Positions 1 to 6,478 of a stretch of 7,489 nucleotides of DNA are shown here, piece after piece. The stretch spans positions 1 through 7,489 of the forward strand of contig JAJTCI010000111.1 of NCBI GenBank assembly GCA_021323155.1, read 5' to 3'. The notes beneath the pieces are model-generated. The model was not told the origin of the DNA, did not search any database, and saw only the letters and a list, made by a program, of their open reading frames with translations. This DNA comes from Chitinophagaceae bacterium. GTDB taxonomy: Bacteria > Bacteroidota > Bacteroidia > Chitinophagales > Chitinophagaceae. Both the position numbers and the translations under genes were made by a program. Numbering within the stretch: the stretch's first letter is position 1; the number at the start of each line of letters is the position of its first letter.

Positions 1-360
1 AAGCAACCGGTAGTACTGACTGGTGACTTCAACGTGATGCCCACCGAGAAAGACGTATATAAACCCGAACGTTGGGTGGACGATGCCCTGTTCCGGCCGG
101 AAACGCGCGCCGCGTTCAAGAAGCTGGTGCGCCAGGGATGGACGGACGCGATCAGGAAATTATATCCCGATGAAACGATCTACACCTTCTGGGATTATTT
201 CCGGAATGCGTTCCAGCGTAACGCAGGCCTGCGCATCGATCACTTCCTGCTGAATGCTCCGCTCACTAAGAAATTAATCGCCGCAGGAGTGGACACTGCG
301 GTACGCGGTTGGGAAAAGACCAGCGATCATGCGCCGGTATGGATAGAGATCAAAGACTGA
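1..360 (+). CDS. xth: Exodeoxyribonuclease III, C-terminal part (5'-truncated by window edge)
   Basis: This is the last 119 codons of an ExoIII/AP endonuclease gene; the reading frame is open from base 1, so the gene starts outside the window (the family is about 250-270 aa). ExoIII cleaves DNA at abasic sites and removes nucleotides from 3' ends in base-excision repair, in the cytoplasm. Visible signatures, numbered from the first visible codon, are TGDFNV at residues 7-12, supplying the conserved Asp and Asn of the EEP (exonuclease/endonuclease/phosphatase) fold; GWTDAIR followed by YTFWDY, typical of the bacterial ExoIII branch; RIDHFL at 78-83; and the C-terminal SDHAPV at 108-113 with the catalytic Asp-His pair. 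All C-terminal catalytic motifs present are intact. The TGA stop is directly followed by the stop codon of the convergent gene, with no spacer. Family assignment is firm; the exact substrate preference is inferred. Confidence 0.93.
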   Translation, partial: KQPVVLTGDFNVMPTEKDVYKPERWVDDALFRPETRAAFKKLVRQGWTDAIRKLYPDETIYTFWDYFRNAFQRNAGLRIDHFLLNAPLTKKLIAAGVDTAVRGWEKTSDHAPVWIEIKD

Positions 361-1404
361 TCAGTTGCAGGTGGTAGATGGGATAGCGCTATCCACCGCC
401 TGCTTGATCTTCATGTAAGTCTCCTTTTTGATGTCTTCCGCGTTGTCTTTGGTAAACAACACGAATGCATAACCCCTGCACACGTCAATAAGCGGGAAGG
501 TGCCTGACAAGGCTGGTGCGGTGAAGCTTTCGGGTTCATTTTTCTCGTTCAGTTGTATGATCCAGGCGCCGTGGGAATACGCAAACCCTTCCGCGTGCTT
601 CGGGGCATTCTTCATGCCGGTAGCGGGGGCCTGTAAGGAAAGAAATGTTTGTACAGATTCTTTTGTGAGTATCTGCTTGTTGTTGAAAGTGCCCTGGTTG
701 AGGAGCATCGCCAAAAAGTTGACAAGATCAAACGCAGTAGACTTGGCCCCTGTAGCAGGATCGGGCGCGTCGTTATAATTGTCACTCGCAAACGTGGTGG
801 CGCGCATCGCCAGGGGGCTGGTGAGTTTTTCTTTCATCAGCCTGTCGAAAGATTTCTTAGAGACGATCTCCAATACACGCGCGGCTATGGCAAAACCGGT
901 ATTGCTGTAATAGTATTCTGTGCCGGGATTGGTTTTAATCTCGCGGCTTGAAGCATAATGATTCACCTCTTCTTCCAGTGTCTTGAACTTCTTTTTTTCA
1001 AAAGGCTTTCCTCCATCGATACCGGTGTGGTGGGTGAGGCAATGTCTTACCGTGATGTATCCCTTACCATGCTTTGAAAATATGGGCAGGTAGGTGCTGA
1101 CCTTGTCGTCAAGACCGAGTTTTCCCTCCTGCACCAATACCATCACCAACGCGGCAGTCAGCCAATGGCTGGTGGCGTTGACCGGTTGTTGTGTCTTCAG
1201 GTTGAACTCGCCGTTGTCTTTTTTATAAATGGTCTTACCATCCTTGTACAGCGCAAACGCGTAGTTCTTTCCTAACTCGCCTTTGAGTTGGTCCAGTTGC
1301 CGCGTGATCGATGCCGTATCCGTTGTAGCCTGGGCTACGAGGTTATTGATCATGAACAAGGACAAGACAGCCAGCGAGAGACATTTTCTAACAATCGGGA
1401 ACAT
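361..1404 (-). CDS. Exported beta-lactamase-fold serine hydrolase homologue, probably catalytically inactive
   Basis: A 347-aa protein of the class C beta-lactamase/serine hydrolase family (PF00144-like). The first 25 residues (basic MFPIVRK, hydrophobic core, ending LVAQA) form a signal peptide, so it acts in the periplasm or outside. Family landmarks are in order: ALYKDGKTIY near 51-60, WLTAALVMVLVQEGKLGLDD at 81-100, the LTHHTG segment at 123-128, the second motif YSN at 166-168, and SGTFPLID at 300-307 near the expected third motif. The oddity is the catalytic motif just before WLTAAL: relatives read SxxK (typically SASKWL), but here residues 77-80 are A-T-S-H, so both nucleophile and general-base lysine are missing. 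No other SxxK exists near this position. The fold seems intact and the frame is uninterrupted, which argues for a pseudoenzyme, perhaps a binding protein, rather than a decayed gene. C309 and C346 could form a disulfide (inference). The gene is the last of three on this strand, 58 bp after the DUF1801 gene, and has no clear Shine-Dalgarno sequence. Confidence 0.88.
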   Translation of the reverse strand: MFPIVRKCLSLAVLSLFMINNLVAQATTDTASITRQLDQLKGELGKNYAFALYKDGKTIYKKDNGEFNLKTQQPVNATSHWLTAALVMVLVQEGKLGLDDKVSTYLPIFSKHGKGYITVRHCLTHHTGIDGGKPFEKKKFKTLEEEVNHYASSREIKTNPGTEYYYSNTGFAIAARVLEIVSKKSFDRLMKEKLTSPLAMRATTFASDNYNDAPDPATGAKSTAFDLVNFLAMLLNQGTFNNKQILTKESVQTFLSLQAPATGMKNAPKHAEGFAYSHGAWIIQLNEKNEPESFTAPALSGTFPLIDVCRGYAFVLFTKDNAEDIKKETYMKIKQAVDSAIPSTTCN

Positions 1405-1462
1405 GCAAATTCAATTTAGGCTTGCATGATAAGGAAATTTCTTCGAACCTAAAGTGACGTCC

Positions 1463-1837
1463 TCATTTCTTCTTTGCATCCGCGCGTTCCGTGTTTTGTT
1501 TCACCCTGAATTTCACGATCTTCCTGATAAGTGGCAGGGGGAGTGGCTCGCCTAAGGGGAACTGTACAGACCCCTTCCCCTGTTTATAGACCGAGAGTTC
1601 TTTCTCGAATGCTTCGTGCCCTGTTGGTGTGGCATAGAAACCGATATGGTTTTGGAAGGCGGCAAAATGAACAAGGTTACCGTTGAGCTTGAAAGTGGGG
1701 ATGCCATAACTGATGGCTTCCCCGGCATCGGGGGCGGCGGCTTGAATGGTTTCGCGTATCTCTTGTAGTATTGCCTGCACGGGCGGCGGGTACCCGGCGA
1801 TGTATTCGTTGATGTTTGCTGGCTTAGCACTTTTCAT
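1463..1837 (-). CDS. DUF1801 (YdhG-like) domain protein
   Basis: A 124-aa soluble protein of the DUF1801 group, which shares its fold with YdhG and other small YjbR/CyaY-like proteins; its biochemical role is unknown and I assign none. The sequence shows the family pattern throughout: NINEYIAGYPPPVQAILQEI at 8-27 (amphipathic first helix), SYGIPTFKLNG at 43-53, HFAAFQNHIGFY at 57-68, and GKGSVQFPLGEPLP at 87-100, followed by a basic C-terminal helix and a KKK tail. The frame is open for 21 more codons upstream, to 1900, but I chose the internal ATG at 1837 because MKSAKPANINEYIA is where family members begin and the upstream residues resemble nothing. It lies 76 bp downstream of the MFS transporter gene and 58 bp upstream of the serine hydrolase homologue on the same strand. 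Co-transcription is possible but not shown. Similar proteins are often annotated as iron chaperones, on weak grounds. Confidence 0.87.
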   Translation of the reverse strand: MKSAKPANINEYIAGYPPPVQAILQEIRETIQAAAPDAGEAISYGIPTFKLNGNLVHFAAFQNHIGFYATPTGHEAFEKELSVYKQGKGSVQFPLGEPLPLPLIRKIVKFRVKQNTERADAKKK

Positions 1838-1913
1838 GTTGCCTGGTTTTGTTTGCAAGCTAATAAAGACCGCGTCCCGGAAAAGGGCTAAACCTGACAA
1901 ACCAGGTGGCCGA

Positions 1914-3089
1914 TCACGACATTTTTTGCGTGTTGCCTGAACGCATAGCGATCAAACCCAGTAGAGGTCCGGGTGCGAGAAATATGTATAGCCAGGCGGT
2001 GTCGACCGCCTGGCGCAGGGTATCGAGCAACTGGATACTGCCGATGGTGATAAAAAAGCCGATGCAGGTTACGATCGTGAGCGCGGTGCCTTTCTCCGAT
2101 GAGGCGGCGTTGCCTGCTACCAGGGTGGAGAACATAGGTGAATCGGCGATCACCATCCATCCCCAGAAAAATAAGAAAGCGAGGAAAGGCTCCAAAGGCA
2201 AAGAGAAAGCCAGTGGAGAGAACAAACAACACGCGCAGGAACATGCCAGCGCGGTGAACGCGGTCTTACCCGCACCAATCCTTTGCGAGATAAAACCACT
2301 GGCGATGCAGGCAAGGCAACCCACGGCGATCACGAGGAAACTAAAGAACGGCACGTTCAAATACACTTCATGCCTGGTGTTGTAGTGCGCAATGATCAAA
2401 GGAAGAAATGCCCAGAACGCGTAGAGCTCCCACATATGACCGAAATAACCAAAGGCAGCCAAACGAAATGCCCTTGCCCGGAACACTTTGATGGAAAGGC
2501 CGATATCCAGCTTTTGCACCGGGCTCCTGAAAGGACCGGCGGGGACGAATAAAGCCATGATGATCCCGCCAATGACCGCCATTGCTGAAATGCTTAGCAG
2601 GACCGATCTCCACGAGGGGTGGATGGCCTGGCTGATGAGTAAATGTGGGAAAGCCGTTCCTAGAACGAGTGCGCCAACGAGGTAGCCGAGTACCTTACCG
2701 AGGTCCTTGCCAAAATGATCCGCCGCGATCTTCATCCCGACAGGATAGATGCCAGCGAGAAAGAAGCCGGTGAAAAAGCGCAGCAGGAGGACGAGGGCAA
2801 GATCACCTGCAGCCAGTATGGCCGCATTGGAAAGCGCTGCCGCGATGGCGCTGGCAAGGAAGAGCTTCGAGGGTTGATACCTGTCAGTGATATTCAACAG
2901 CGCATACACCAATGTCCCGCTGATAAAACCAAATTGCACGGCAGAGATCACCCAGGCGATCGTTTTCTCCGGGAGGTCCAGTTCATTGAGGATAAGATCA
3001 TCCGCAACGGCATTACCTCCGAACCAAAGCGTGGTGCAGAGAAACTGAGCGATAACGATACCAGGCAGTACCAGGCGGCGGGTGATCAT
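1914..3089 (-). CDS. MFS transporter, substrate unknown
   Basis: A 391-aa integral inner-membrane protein with about twelve hydrophobic segments, typical in length for a major facilitator. Numbered from the chosen start, the first segment begins LVLPGIVIAQFLCTTLWFGG at 6-25, and the TM4-TM5 region carries RFFTGFFLAGIYPVGMKIAA at 104-123, a well-conserved block of this MFS branch, followed by a gly-rich segment and PHLL. A cytoplasmic loop near 183-200 (FRSPVQKLDIG) divides the two halves. I chose the ATG at 3089 because MITRRLVLPG gives the normal short N-terminus; the frame is open to 3197, which would add 36 aberrant residues and fill the divergent promoter region. Six cysteines cluster within 31 residues (258-288, including C-S-C-A-C-C). 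The substrate cannot be read from the sequence; neighbours give no hint. It is transcribed divergently from the S9 peptidase gene and is first of three minus-strand genes. Confidence 0.9.
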   Translation of the reverse strand: MITRRLVLPGIVIAQFLCTTLWFGGNAVADDLILNELDLPEKTIAWVISAVQFGFISGTLVYALLNITDRYQPSKLFLASAIAAALSNAAILAAGDLALVLLLRFFTGFFLAGIYPVGMKIAADHFGKDLGKVLGYLVGALVLGTAFPHLLISQAIHPSWRSVLLSISAMAVIGGIIMALFVPAGPFRSPVQKLDIGLSIKVFRARAFRLAAFGYFGHMWELYAFWAFLPLIIAHYNTRHEVYLNVPFFSFLVIAVGCLACIASGFISQRIGAGKTAFTALACSCACCLFSPLAFSLPLEPFLAFLFFWGWMVIADSPMFSTLVAGNAASSEKGTALTIVTCIGFFITIGSIQLLDTLRQAVDTAWLYIFLAPGPLLGLIAMRSGNTQKMS

Positions 3090-3202
3090 GCAATGGTTTA
3101 GTCCTGAAGATAAAGCACCGGGCCGAACGAAAAGAATCGCCATGTATTTAAAACGAGCCACGTTTTCAAAACTTATATATTTAATCCCCAAAGCCAACTA
3201 TT
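3090..3202. promoter_or_regulatory. Divergent promoter region between MFS and S9 peptidase genes
   Basis: This 113-bp spacer must hold the promoters of both divergent genes. On the plus strand TATATTTA at 3176-3183 matches seven of eight positions of the Bacteroidota -7 box (TAnnTTTG), about 20 bp before the peptidase ATG; I find no good -33 TTTG at the right distance. On the minus strand, TAAGTTTT (also one mismatch) lies about 80 bp before the transporter start, with a TTTG upstream at shorter than usual spacing. A perfect 6-bp inverted repeat (AAAACG, loop AGCCA, CGTTTT) at 3150-3166 sits between the two candidates. Neither start has a recognisable Shine-Dalgarno sequence. Presence of promoters is a safe inference; the exact boxes are guesses. 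Confidence 0.45.
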
Positions 3203-5557
3203 ATGATTCGTTTCCTTCTCCTTGTTTCCATGATATATGCGGGGATCGCAGCCTGTGCCCAGGCTCCCAAACTGACCGTTGAGAAGATCATGCGCGATCC
3301 GAAATGGATCGGCACTTCTCCATCCAGTATCGCGTGGGGCGCGGATGGAAGCTCGGTGTATTTTTCGTGGAATCCCAACCGGGAGCTTGCAGATTCTACC
3401 TGGTATATTGACATTAAAACCAAGGTGCCGGTAAAGGCCTCGGTGGAACAGAAGCGAACCCTGGTGACGAATGATAACGTTACTTATAATTACAACAGGA
3501 CGGCTTTCATATTCTCGAGGGATGGGGATGTCTTTTATAGCGAGGTCAAGCCGGCCAGGACACGGCGTGTGACCCAGACGATTGAAAGAGAGACCAACCC
3601 GCAGTTCTCGTTCAACCAGACCAAGATCGTATACGCCCGCAACAACAATCTTTTCGCCTGGGATATCATAACGGGCGAAACCATTCAACTCACCAATGTA
3701 AGGACCGGCGCGGATCGGAAGACAGCCACTACGCAACAGGAGGATTGGATGAAGAATGACCAGTTGCAATACTTTGAAGTGTTGCGTGAGCGTAAGCAAA
3801 AGCGGGATGCGGCAGCTGCCTATAATAAGAATGCCAATGAAGAGATGCGCGCGATCCAGATAGAGGATAAGGTGATGCAGAATCTTTCCATCAGCCCGGA
3901 TGGACGTTTTATCACCTACCGGTTGTTCAAATCCGCATCCAACGCGAAGTCTTCGATCGTTCCGAATTATGTGACAGAGTCCGGGTTCACAGAAGATATT
4001 CCCGCGCGTACTAAAGTAGGTGCACCATCGGGCACATCCGAATTCTTTATGTACGACCGCGTGCGCGACACGGTGTACGCGGTAAAGACCGATTCTATTC
4101 CCGGTATACGCGACCTCCCGGATTACCTGAGCGATTATCCAAAACAACTGGCAGAACGCAAGAAACGAAATGCGCCACGCCGCGTGAATGTGTTGGGACC
4201 GGTATGGTCGCCGAATGGAACACATGGGATGGTGGAGATACGGTCAGAAGATAATAAAGACCGGTGGCTGATGCTGATCGATACGGCCACCGCTGAATTA
4301 AAGCTCATCAACCGCCAGCGTGACGAGGCGTGGATCCAGGGTCCCGGCATCAGTGCTTTCCGTACCGGGTGGATAGACGAAAATACATTCTGGTTCCAGT
4401 CGGAGGCGAGCGGTTACTCGCATCTCTATTTAACTAATGTTACCGGGGACAGTGTGCGCCAACTGACCTCAGGGAATTACGAAGTGCAGCAGGCGCAATT
4501 GTCGAAGGACAAGAAGACGTTTTATATTGTCACCAACGAGGTGCACCCCGGTGAGCAGCATTTTTATCACCTGAACATCGCTGACAGAAAGAAAACACGC
4601 ATTACCACGATGACCGGCGCGAATGAAGTGACGGTCTCCCCCGATGAGAAAATGCTGGCCATCCGTTATTCTTATGCTACAAAGCCATGGGAGTTGTACC
4701 TGCAGGAGAACAAGGCGGGAAGTAAAGCGGTGCAGGTGACAGACAAGGCGCAAAGCGAGGAGTTCAGATCATTCGCATGGCAGGACCCGGAACTGGTGAC
4801 GTTCACCGCGAGAGACGGCGCAACGGTATACGCACGGTTATACAAACCGGCGAATCCACATGCTTCCAAACCAGGGGTGATCTTTGTGCACGGCGCCGGT
4901 TATTTACAGAACGCGCATAAATGGTGGAGCAGCTACTTCCGTGAGTACATGTTCAACAACATGCTCGCTGAGAACGGTTATTATGTACTTGACATCGATT
5001 ACCGTGCAAGTGCTGGCTATGGCCGGAACTTCCGCACGGGCATTTATCGGTACATGGGAGGGAAGGATCTCAGTGATCATATTGACGGCGCCGAGTGGCT
5101 GGCAAAGAATTATGGAGTAGACGCATCAAGGATCGGCATGTACGGAGGATCTTATGGCGGCTTTATTACACTGATGGCGATGTTCACCGAGCCTGGTAAG
5201 ATAGCAGCTGGCGCGGCGTTGCGTTCAGTGACCGACTGGAGCAATTACAACCACGGTTATACTTCGAATATTTTGAATGAGCCCTATACAGACAGTATCG
5301 CCTATCGCAGGAGTTCGCCTATTTATTTTGCTGAAGGGCTGAAAGGCCACCTGCTGATGCTGCATGGCATGGTGGACGTGAACGTGCACTTCCAGGATAT
5401 CGTGGAGTTGAGCCAACGCCTGATAGAGCTTGGCAAGGACAACTGGGAACTTGCTGTTTATCCCATGGAAGACCACGGTTTCGTGGAGCCCAGCAGTTGG
5501 ACGGATGAATACAAGCGCGTATTCAAGCTGTTCGAAGCGGTGCTGAAAAAGAAGTAG
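3203..5557 (+). CDS. Exported S9-family (prolyl oligopeptidase/DPP-IV-like) peptidase
   Basis: A 784-aa serine peptidase, normal in length for a Bacteroidota S9 enzyme, expected to cleave peptides in the periplasm. Residues 1-21 (MIRFLLLVSMIYAGIAACAQ) form a signal peptide; IAAC at 15-18 also resembles a lipobox, so a lipid-anchored form is possible. Residues about 35-530 form the beta-propeller, with repeated blade-like segments such as NLSISPDGRFITYRLF, VWSPNGTHGMVEI, FWFQSEASGYSHLYL and EVTVSPDEKMLAIRY. Residues about 535-784 form the alpha/beta-hydrolase domain: VHGAGYLQ at 562-569, DYRASAGYG at 599-607, the nucleophile motif GGSYGG with Ser650, HGMVDVNV with Asp725, and EDHGF with His758. 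The triad is complete. Where DPP-IV has its DW..EEE exopeptidase motif, this protein has a charged helical stretch (about 178-225), so dipeptidyl activity should not be assumed. It stands alone on its strand, divergent from the transporter and convergent with the small gene downstream. Confidence 0.94.
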   Translation: MIRFLLLVSMIYAGIAACAQAPKLTVEKIMRDPKWIGTSPSSIAWGADGSSVYFSWNPNRELADSTWYIDIKTKVPVKASVEQKRTLVTNDNVTYNYNRTAFIFSRDGDVFYSEVKPARTRRVTQTIERETNPQFSFNQTKIVYARNNNLFAWDIITGETIQLTNVRTGADRKTATTQQEDWMKNDQLQYFEVLRERKQKRDAAAAYNKNANEEMRAIQIEDKVMQNLSISPDGRFITYRLFKSASNAKSSIVPNYVTESGFTEDIPARTKVGAPSGTSEFFMYDRVRDTVYAVKTDSIPGIRDLPDYLSDYPKQLAERKKRNAPRRVNVLGPVWSPNGTHGMVEIRSEDNKDRWLMLIDTATAELKLINRQRDEAWIQGPGISAFRTGWIDENTFWFQSEASGYSHLYLTNVTGDSVRQLTSGNYEVQQAQLSKDKKTFYIVTNEVHPGEQHFYHLNIADRKKTRITTMTGANEVTVSPDEKMLAIRYSYATKPWELYLQENKAGSKAVQVTDKAQSEEFRSFAWQDPELVTFTARDGATVYARLYKPANPHASKPGVIFVHGAGYLQNAHKWWSSYFREYMFNNMLAENGYYVLDIDYRASAGYGRNFRTGIYRYMGGKDLSDHIDGAEWLAKNYGVDASRIGMYGGSYGGFITLMAMFTEPGKIAAGAALRSVTDWSNYNHGYTSNILNEPYTDSIAYRRSSPIYFAEGLKGHLLMLHGMVDVNVHFQDIVELSQRLIELGKDNWELAVYPMEDHGFVEPSSWTDEYKRVFKLFEAVLKKK

Positions 5558-5575
5558 GGAGCCACGCGGCCGGAT

Positions 5576-5596
5576 TCCAAAGACGCAATCTTTGGA
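5576..5596. terminator. Hairpin between convergent genes, possible bidirectional terminator
   Basis: A perfect 8-bp inverted repeat, TCCAAAGA and TCTTTGGA, with the 5-nt loop CGCAA, lies 18 bp after the S9 peptidase stop and 12 bp after the stop of the convergent small gene. Its position between two converging stops fits a shared terminator. Neither side is followed by a T-run, so it is not a classical intrinsic terminator; it could instead be an mRNA 3'-end stabilising structure or a short palindromic repeat. The motif GAGACGC follows directly and AGACGC also occurs within the hairpin. Confidence 0.45.
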
Positions 5597-5608
5597 GACG
5601 CGGGACGG

Positions 5609-5836
5609 TTATGCCGCTACAGGGCCTGTTTCCTTGATGAGTTGCGAGATGTGCGCGCAGAGTTCATATTCTTCCTGCTCAGTGGCCCGCTTCAGGTAAT
5701 AATGCAACTCATCGAGATCGCATCCCTGGAAGATCGGTTTTACTTTGCTGAGTGGTACGCGGCGCAGTGCCTGGAGTGTAGGTTGTGTACTCGCCGGGTA
5801 CATGTTCCTGATGATTGCCTGAGATTTCATTTCCAT
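5609..5836 (-). CDS. Small protein with UVR-like C-terminal motif
   Basis: A 75-aa protein that I do not recognise as a named gene. The N-terminal half (SQAIIRNMYPASTQPTLQAL then RRVPLSKVKPIF) is basic and probably partly unstructured; the C-terminal half, LDELHYYLKRATEQEEYELC at 41-60 then AHISQLIKE at 61-69, has the spacing and character of a UVR motif (the helical hairpin of UvrB, UvrC and McsA: L..L...L..A...E.YE.AA.I...I). In those proteins the motif mediates protein-protein contact. The ORF on the opposite strand here encodes nothing family-like, whereas this frame gives a sensible mixed helical protein, so I favour the minus strand. The start could be M1 (5836) or M3 (5830). It converges on the S9 peptidase gene with 51 bp between stops. 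Function unknown; an adaptor role is only a possibility. Confidence 0.66.
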   Translation of the reverse strand: MEMKSQAIIRNMYPASTQPTLQALRRVPLSKVKPIFQGCDLDELHYYLKRATEQEEYELCAHISQLIKETGPVAA

Positions 5837-6085
5837 TCTGATTTTAAGTTCCGAGCTGTTAATTTTTTTCTTTCCTGTGTAGCTAAAGACAGTAAGTGTG
5901 CCAATTCGATTTTAGAAAGGTTAAAGAAAACGCGAGGTTGCTGCAACTGGTTGTGAAATAATACCTCCGGTGGGAATAATTTTTTTTCATATAGACGGTT
6001 GAATACCCGCTAAAGCAGCCTGGCAGCCGCTTTCGAGCGATTGGTTTATGTACCTTGTTAATCCTTTATTCATCAAATCTTCCAC
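5837..6085. other. Gene-free divergent spacer (249 bp)
   Basis: I see no convincing coding region here. The spacer holds the 5' regions of the small minus-strand gene and of the cupin gene. It contains two T-tracts on the plus strand (5863-5869 and 5980-5987); the first becomes an A-rich leader just upstream of the small gene on the minus strand, as is common in Bacteroidota translation initiation regions. A hairpin with one mismatch (AAAGCAGC, loop CTGGCA, GCCGCTTT) occupies 6012-6033, and a weak -7-like TACCTTGT is at 6051-6058. Confidence 0.5.
6012..6058 (+). promoter_or_regulatory. Candidate leader hairpin and promoter of the cupin gene
   Basis: An imperfect inverted repeat at 6012-6033 (seven of eight pairs) lies 18 bp upstream of TACCTTGT at 6051-6058, which partly resembles the Bacteroidota TAnnTTTG box and sits about 27 bp before the cupin ATG. 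The hairpin could be an operator overlapping the upstream promoter half, or chance. Both assignments are tentative. Confidence 0.25.
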
Positions 6086-6478
6086 ATGACGCAGCAAGCC
6101 ACGAATGAACAGCAGCCATTCAACTATGTTACATTGCTCGATGTAAAGTTCCCACACCTGGCGCGGATAGACGTTCCGCAAATGATGGCGGAGTGTAAAG
6201 ACAAATGGTTCAACCAAACACTTACCCAGGTGAACGACAGCGTTGTACGACTGGGAATCGTGGAGGGTGAATACCACTGGCATAAGCATGATAACGACGA
6301 CGAGTTCTTTTTTGTCTGGGAGGGCCAGTTGCTCATTGACCTGGAAGACCGGACGATCGAACTGAACCCCGGACAGGGGGTTACGATCACCAAGGGCGTG
6401 ATGCACCGCCCGCGGGCGCCACGTAAAACGGTGATGTTGATGGTGGAGACGAGCGCGATACAACCGACCGGCGACTGA
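6086..6478 (+). CDS. Single-domain cupin protein
   Basis: A 130-aa cytoplasmic protein with one conserved cupin barrel and no signal peptide. Cupin motif 1 is GEYHWHKHDNDDEFFFVWEG at 61-80, giving metal ligands His66, His68 and Glu73; motif 2 is NPGQGVTITKGVMHRPRA at 94-111, giving His107. All four usual metal-binding residues are present, so a mononuclear metal site is likely. The tail (TVMLMVETSAIQPTGD) is typical of small cupins annotated as mannose-6-phosphate isomerase-like or simply 'cupin domain-containing'; the substrate cannot be inferred. The ATG at 6086 is preceded by no Shine-Dalgarno sequence. It appears monocistronic: divergent from the small gene at left and convergent with the DinB-like gene at right, whose stop codon directly follows its own TGA without spacer. 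Identification of the domain is firm, function unknown. Confidence 0.92.
   Translation: MTQQATNEQQPFNYVTLLDVKFPHLARIDVPQMMAECKDKWFNQTLTQVNDSVVRLGIVEGEYHWHKHDNDDEFFFVWEGQLLIDLEDRTIELNPGQGVTITKGVMHRPRAPRKTVMLMVETSAIQPTGD

Noticed and set aside
1838..1900. Upstream extension of the DUF1801 gene to 1900
   Set aside because: The extra 21 residues lack similarity to family N-termini and the internal ATG at 1837 begins where the domain normally begins.
1892..1907. ACCTG-N6-CAGGT inverted repeat after the MFS stop as a terminator
   Set aside because: The stem is only 5 bp and the following minus-strand sequence has no clear T-run; too weak to annotate.
1906..2385. 159-codon plus-strand open frame opposite the MFS gene
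   Set aside because: Low-complexity charged sequence antisense to a clear 12-segment transporter.
3090..3197. N-terminal extension of the MFS gene to 3197
   Set aside because: Would add 36 residues before the first membrane segment and cover the whole divergent promoter region; ATG 3089 gives the normal start.
3173..4225. 350-codon minus-strand open frame inside the S9 peptidase gene
   Set aside because: Antisense to a clearly recognisable propeller domain; the product is rich in Arg, His, Ile and Gly with no coherent domains.
5642..5956. 104-codon plus-strand frame opposite the 75-aa UVR-like gene
   Set aside because: Product is Cys/Phe/Arg-rich with no motif, while the minus-strand frame has a motif-like helical protein; not completely excluded.
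5987..6463. Long open frame on the minus strand (158 codons) across the cupin gene
   Set aside because: It lies antisense to a cupin with all metal ligands intact and yields a His/Arg/Val-rich sequence without family character; a shadow of the real gene.
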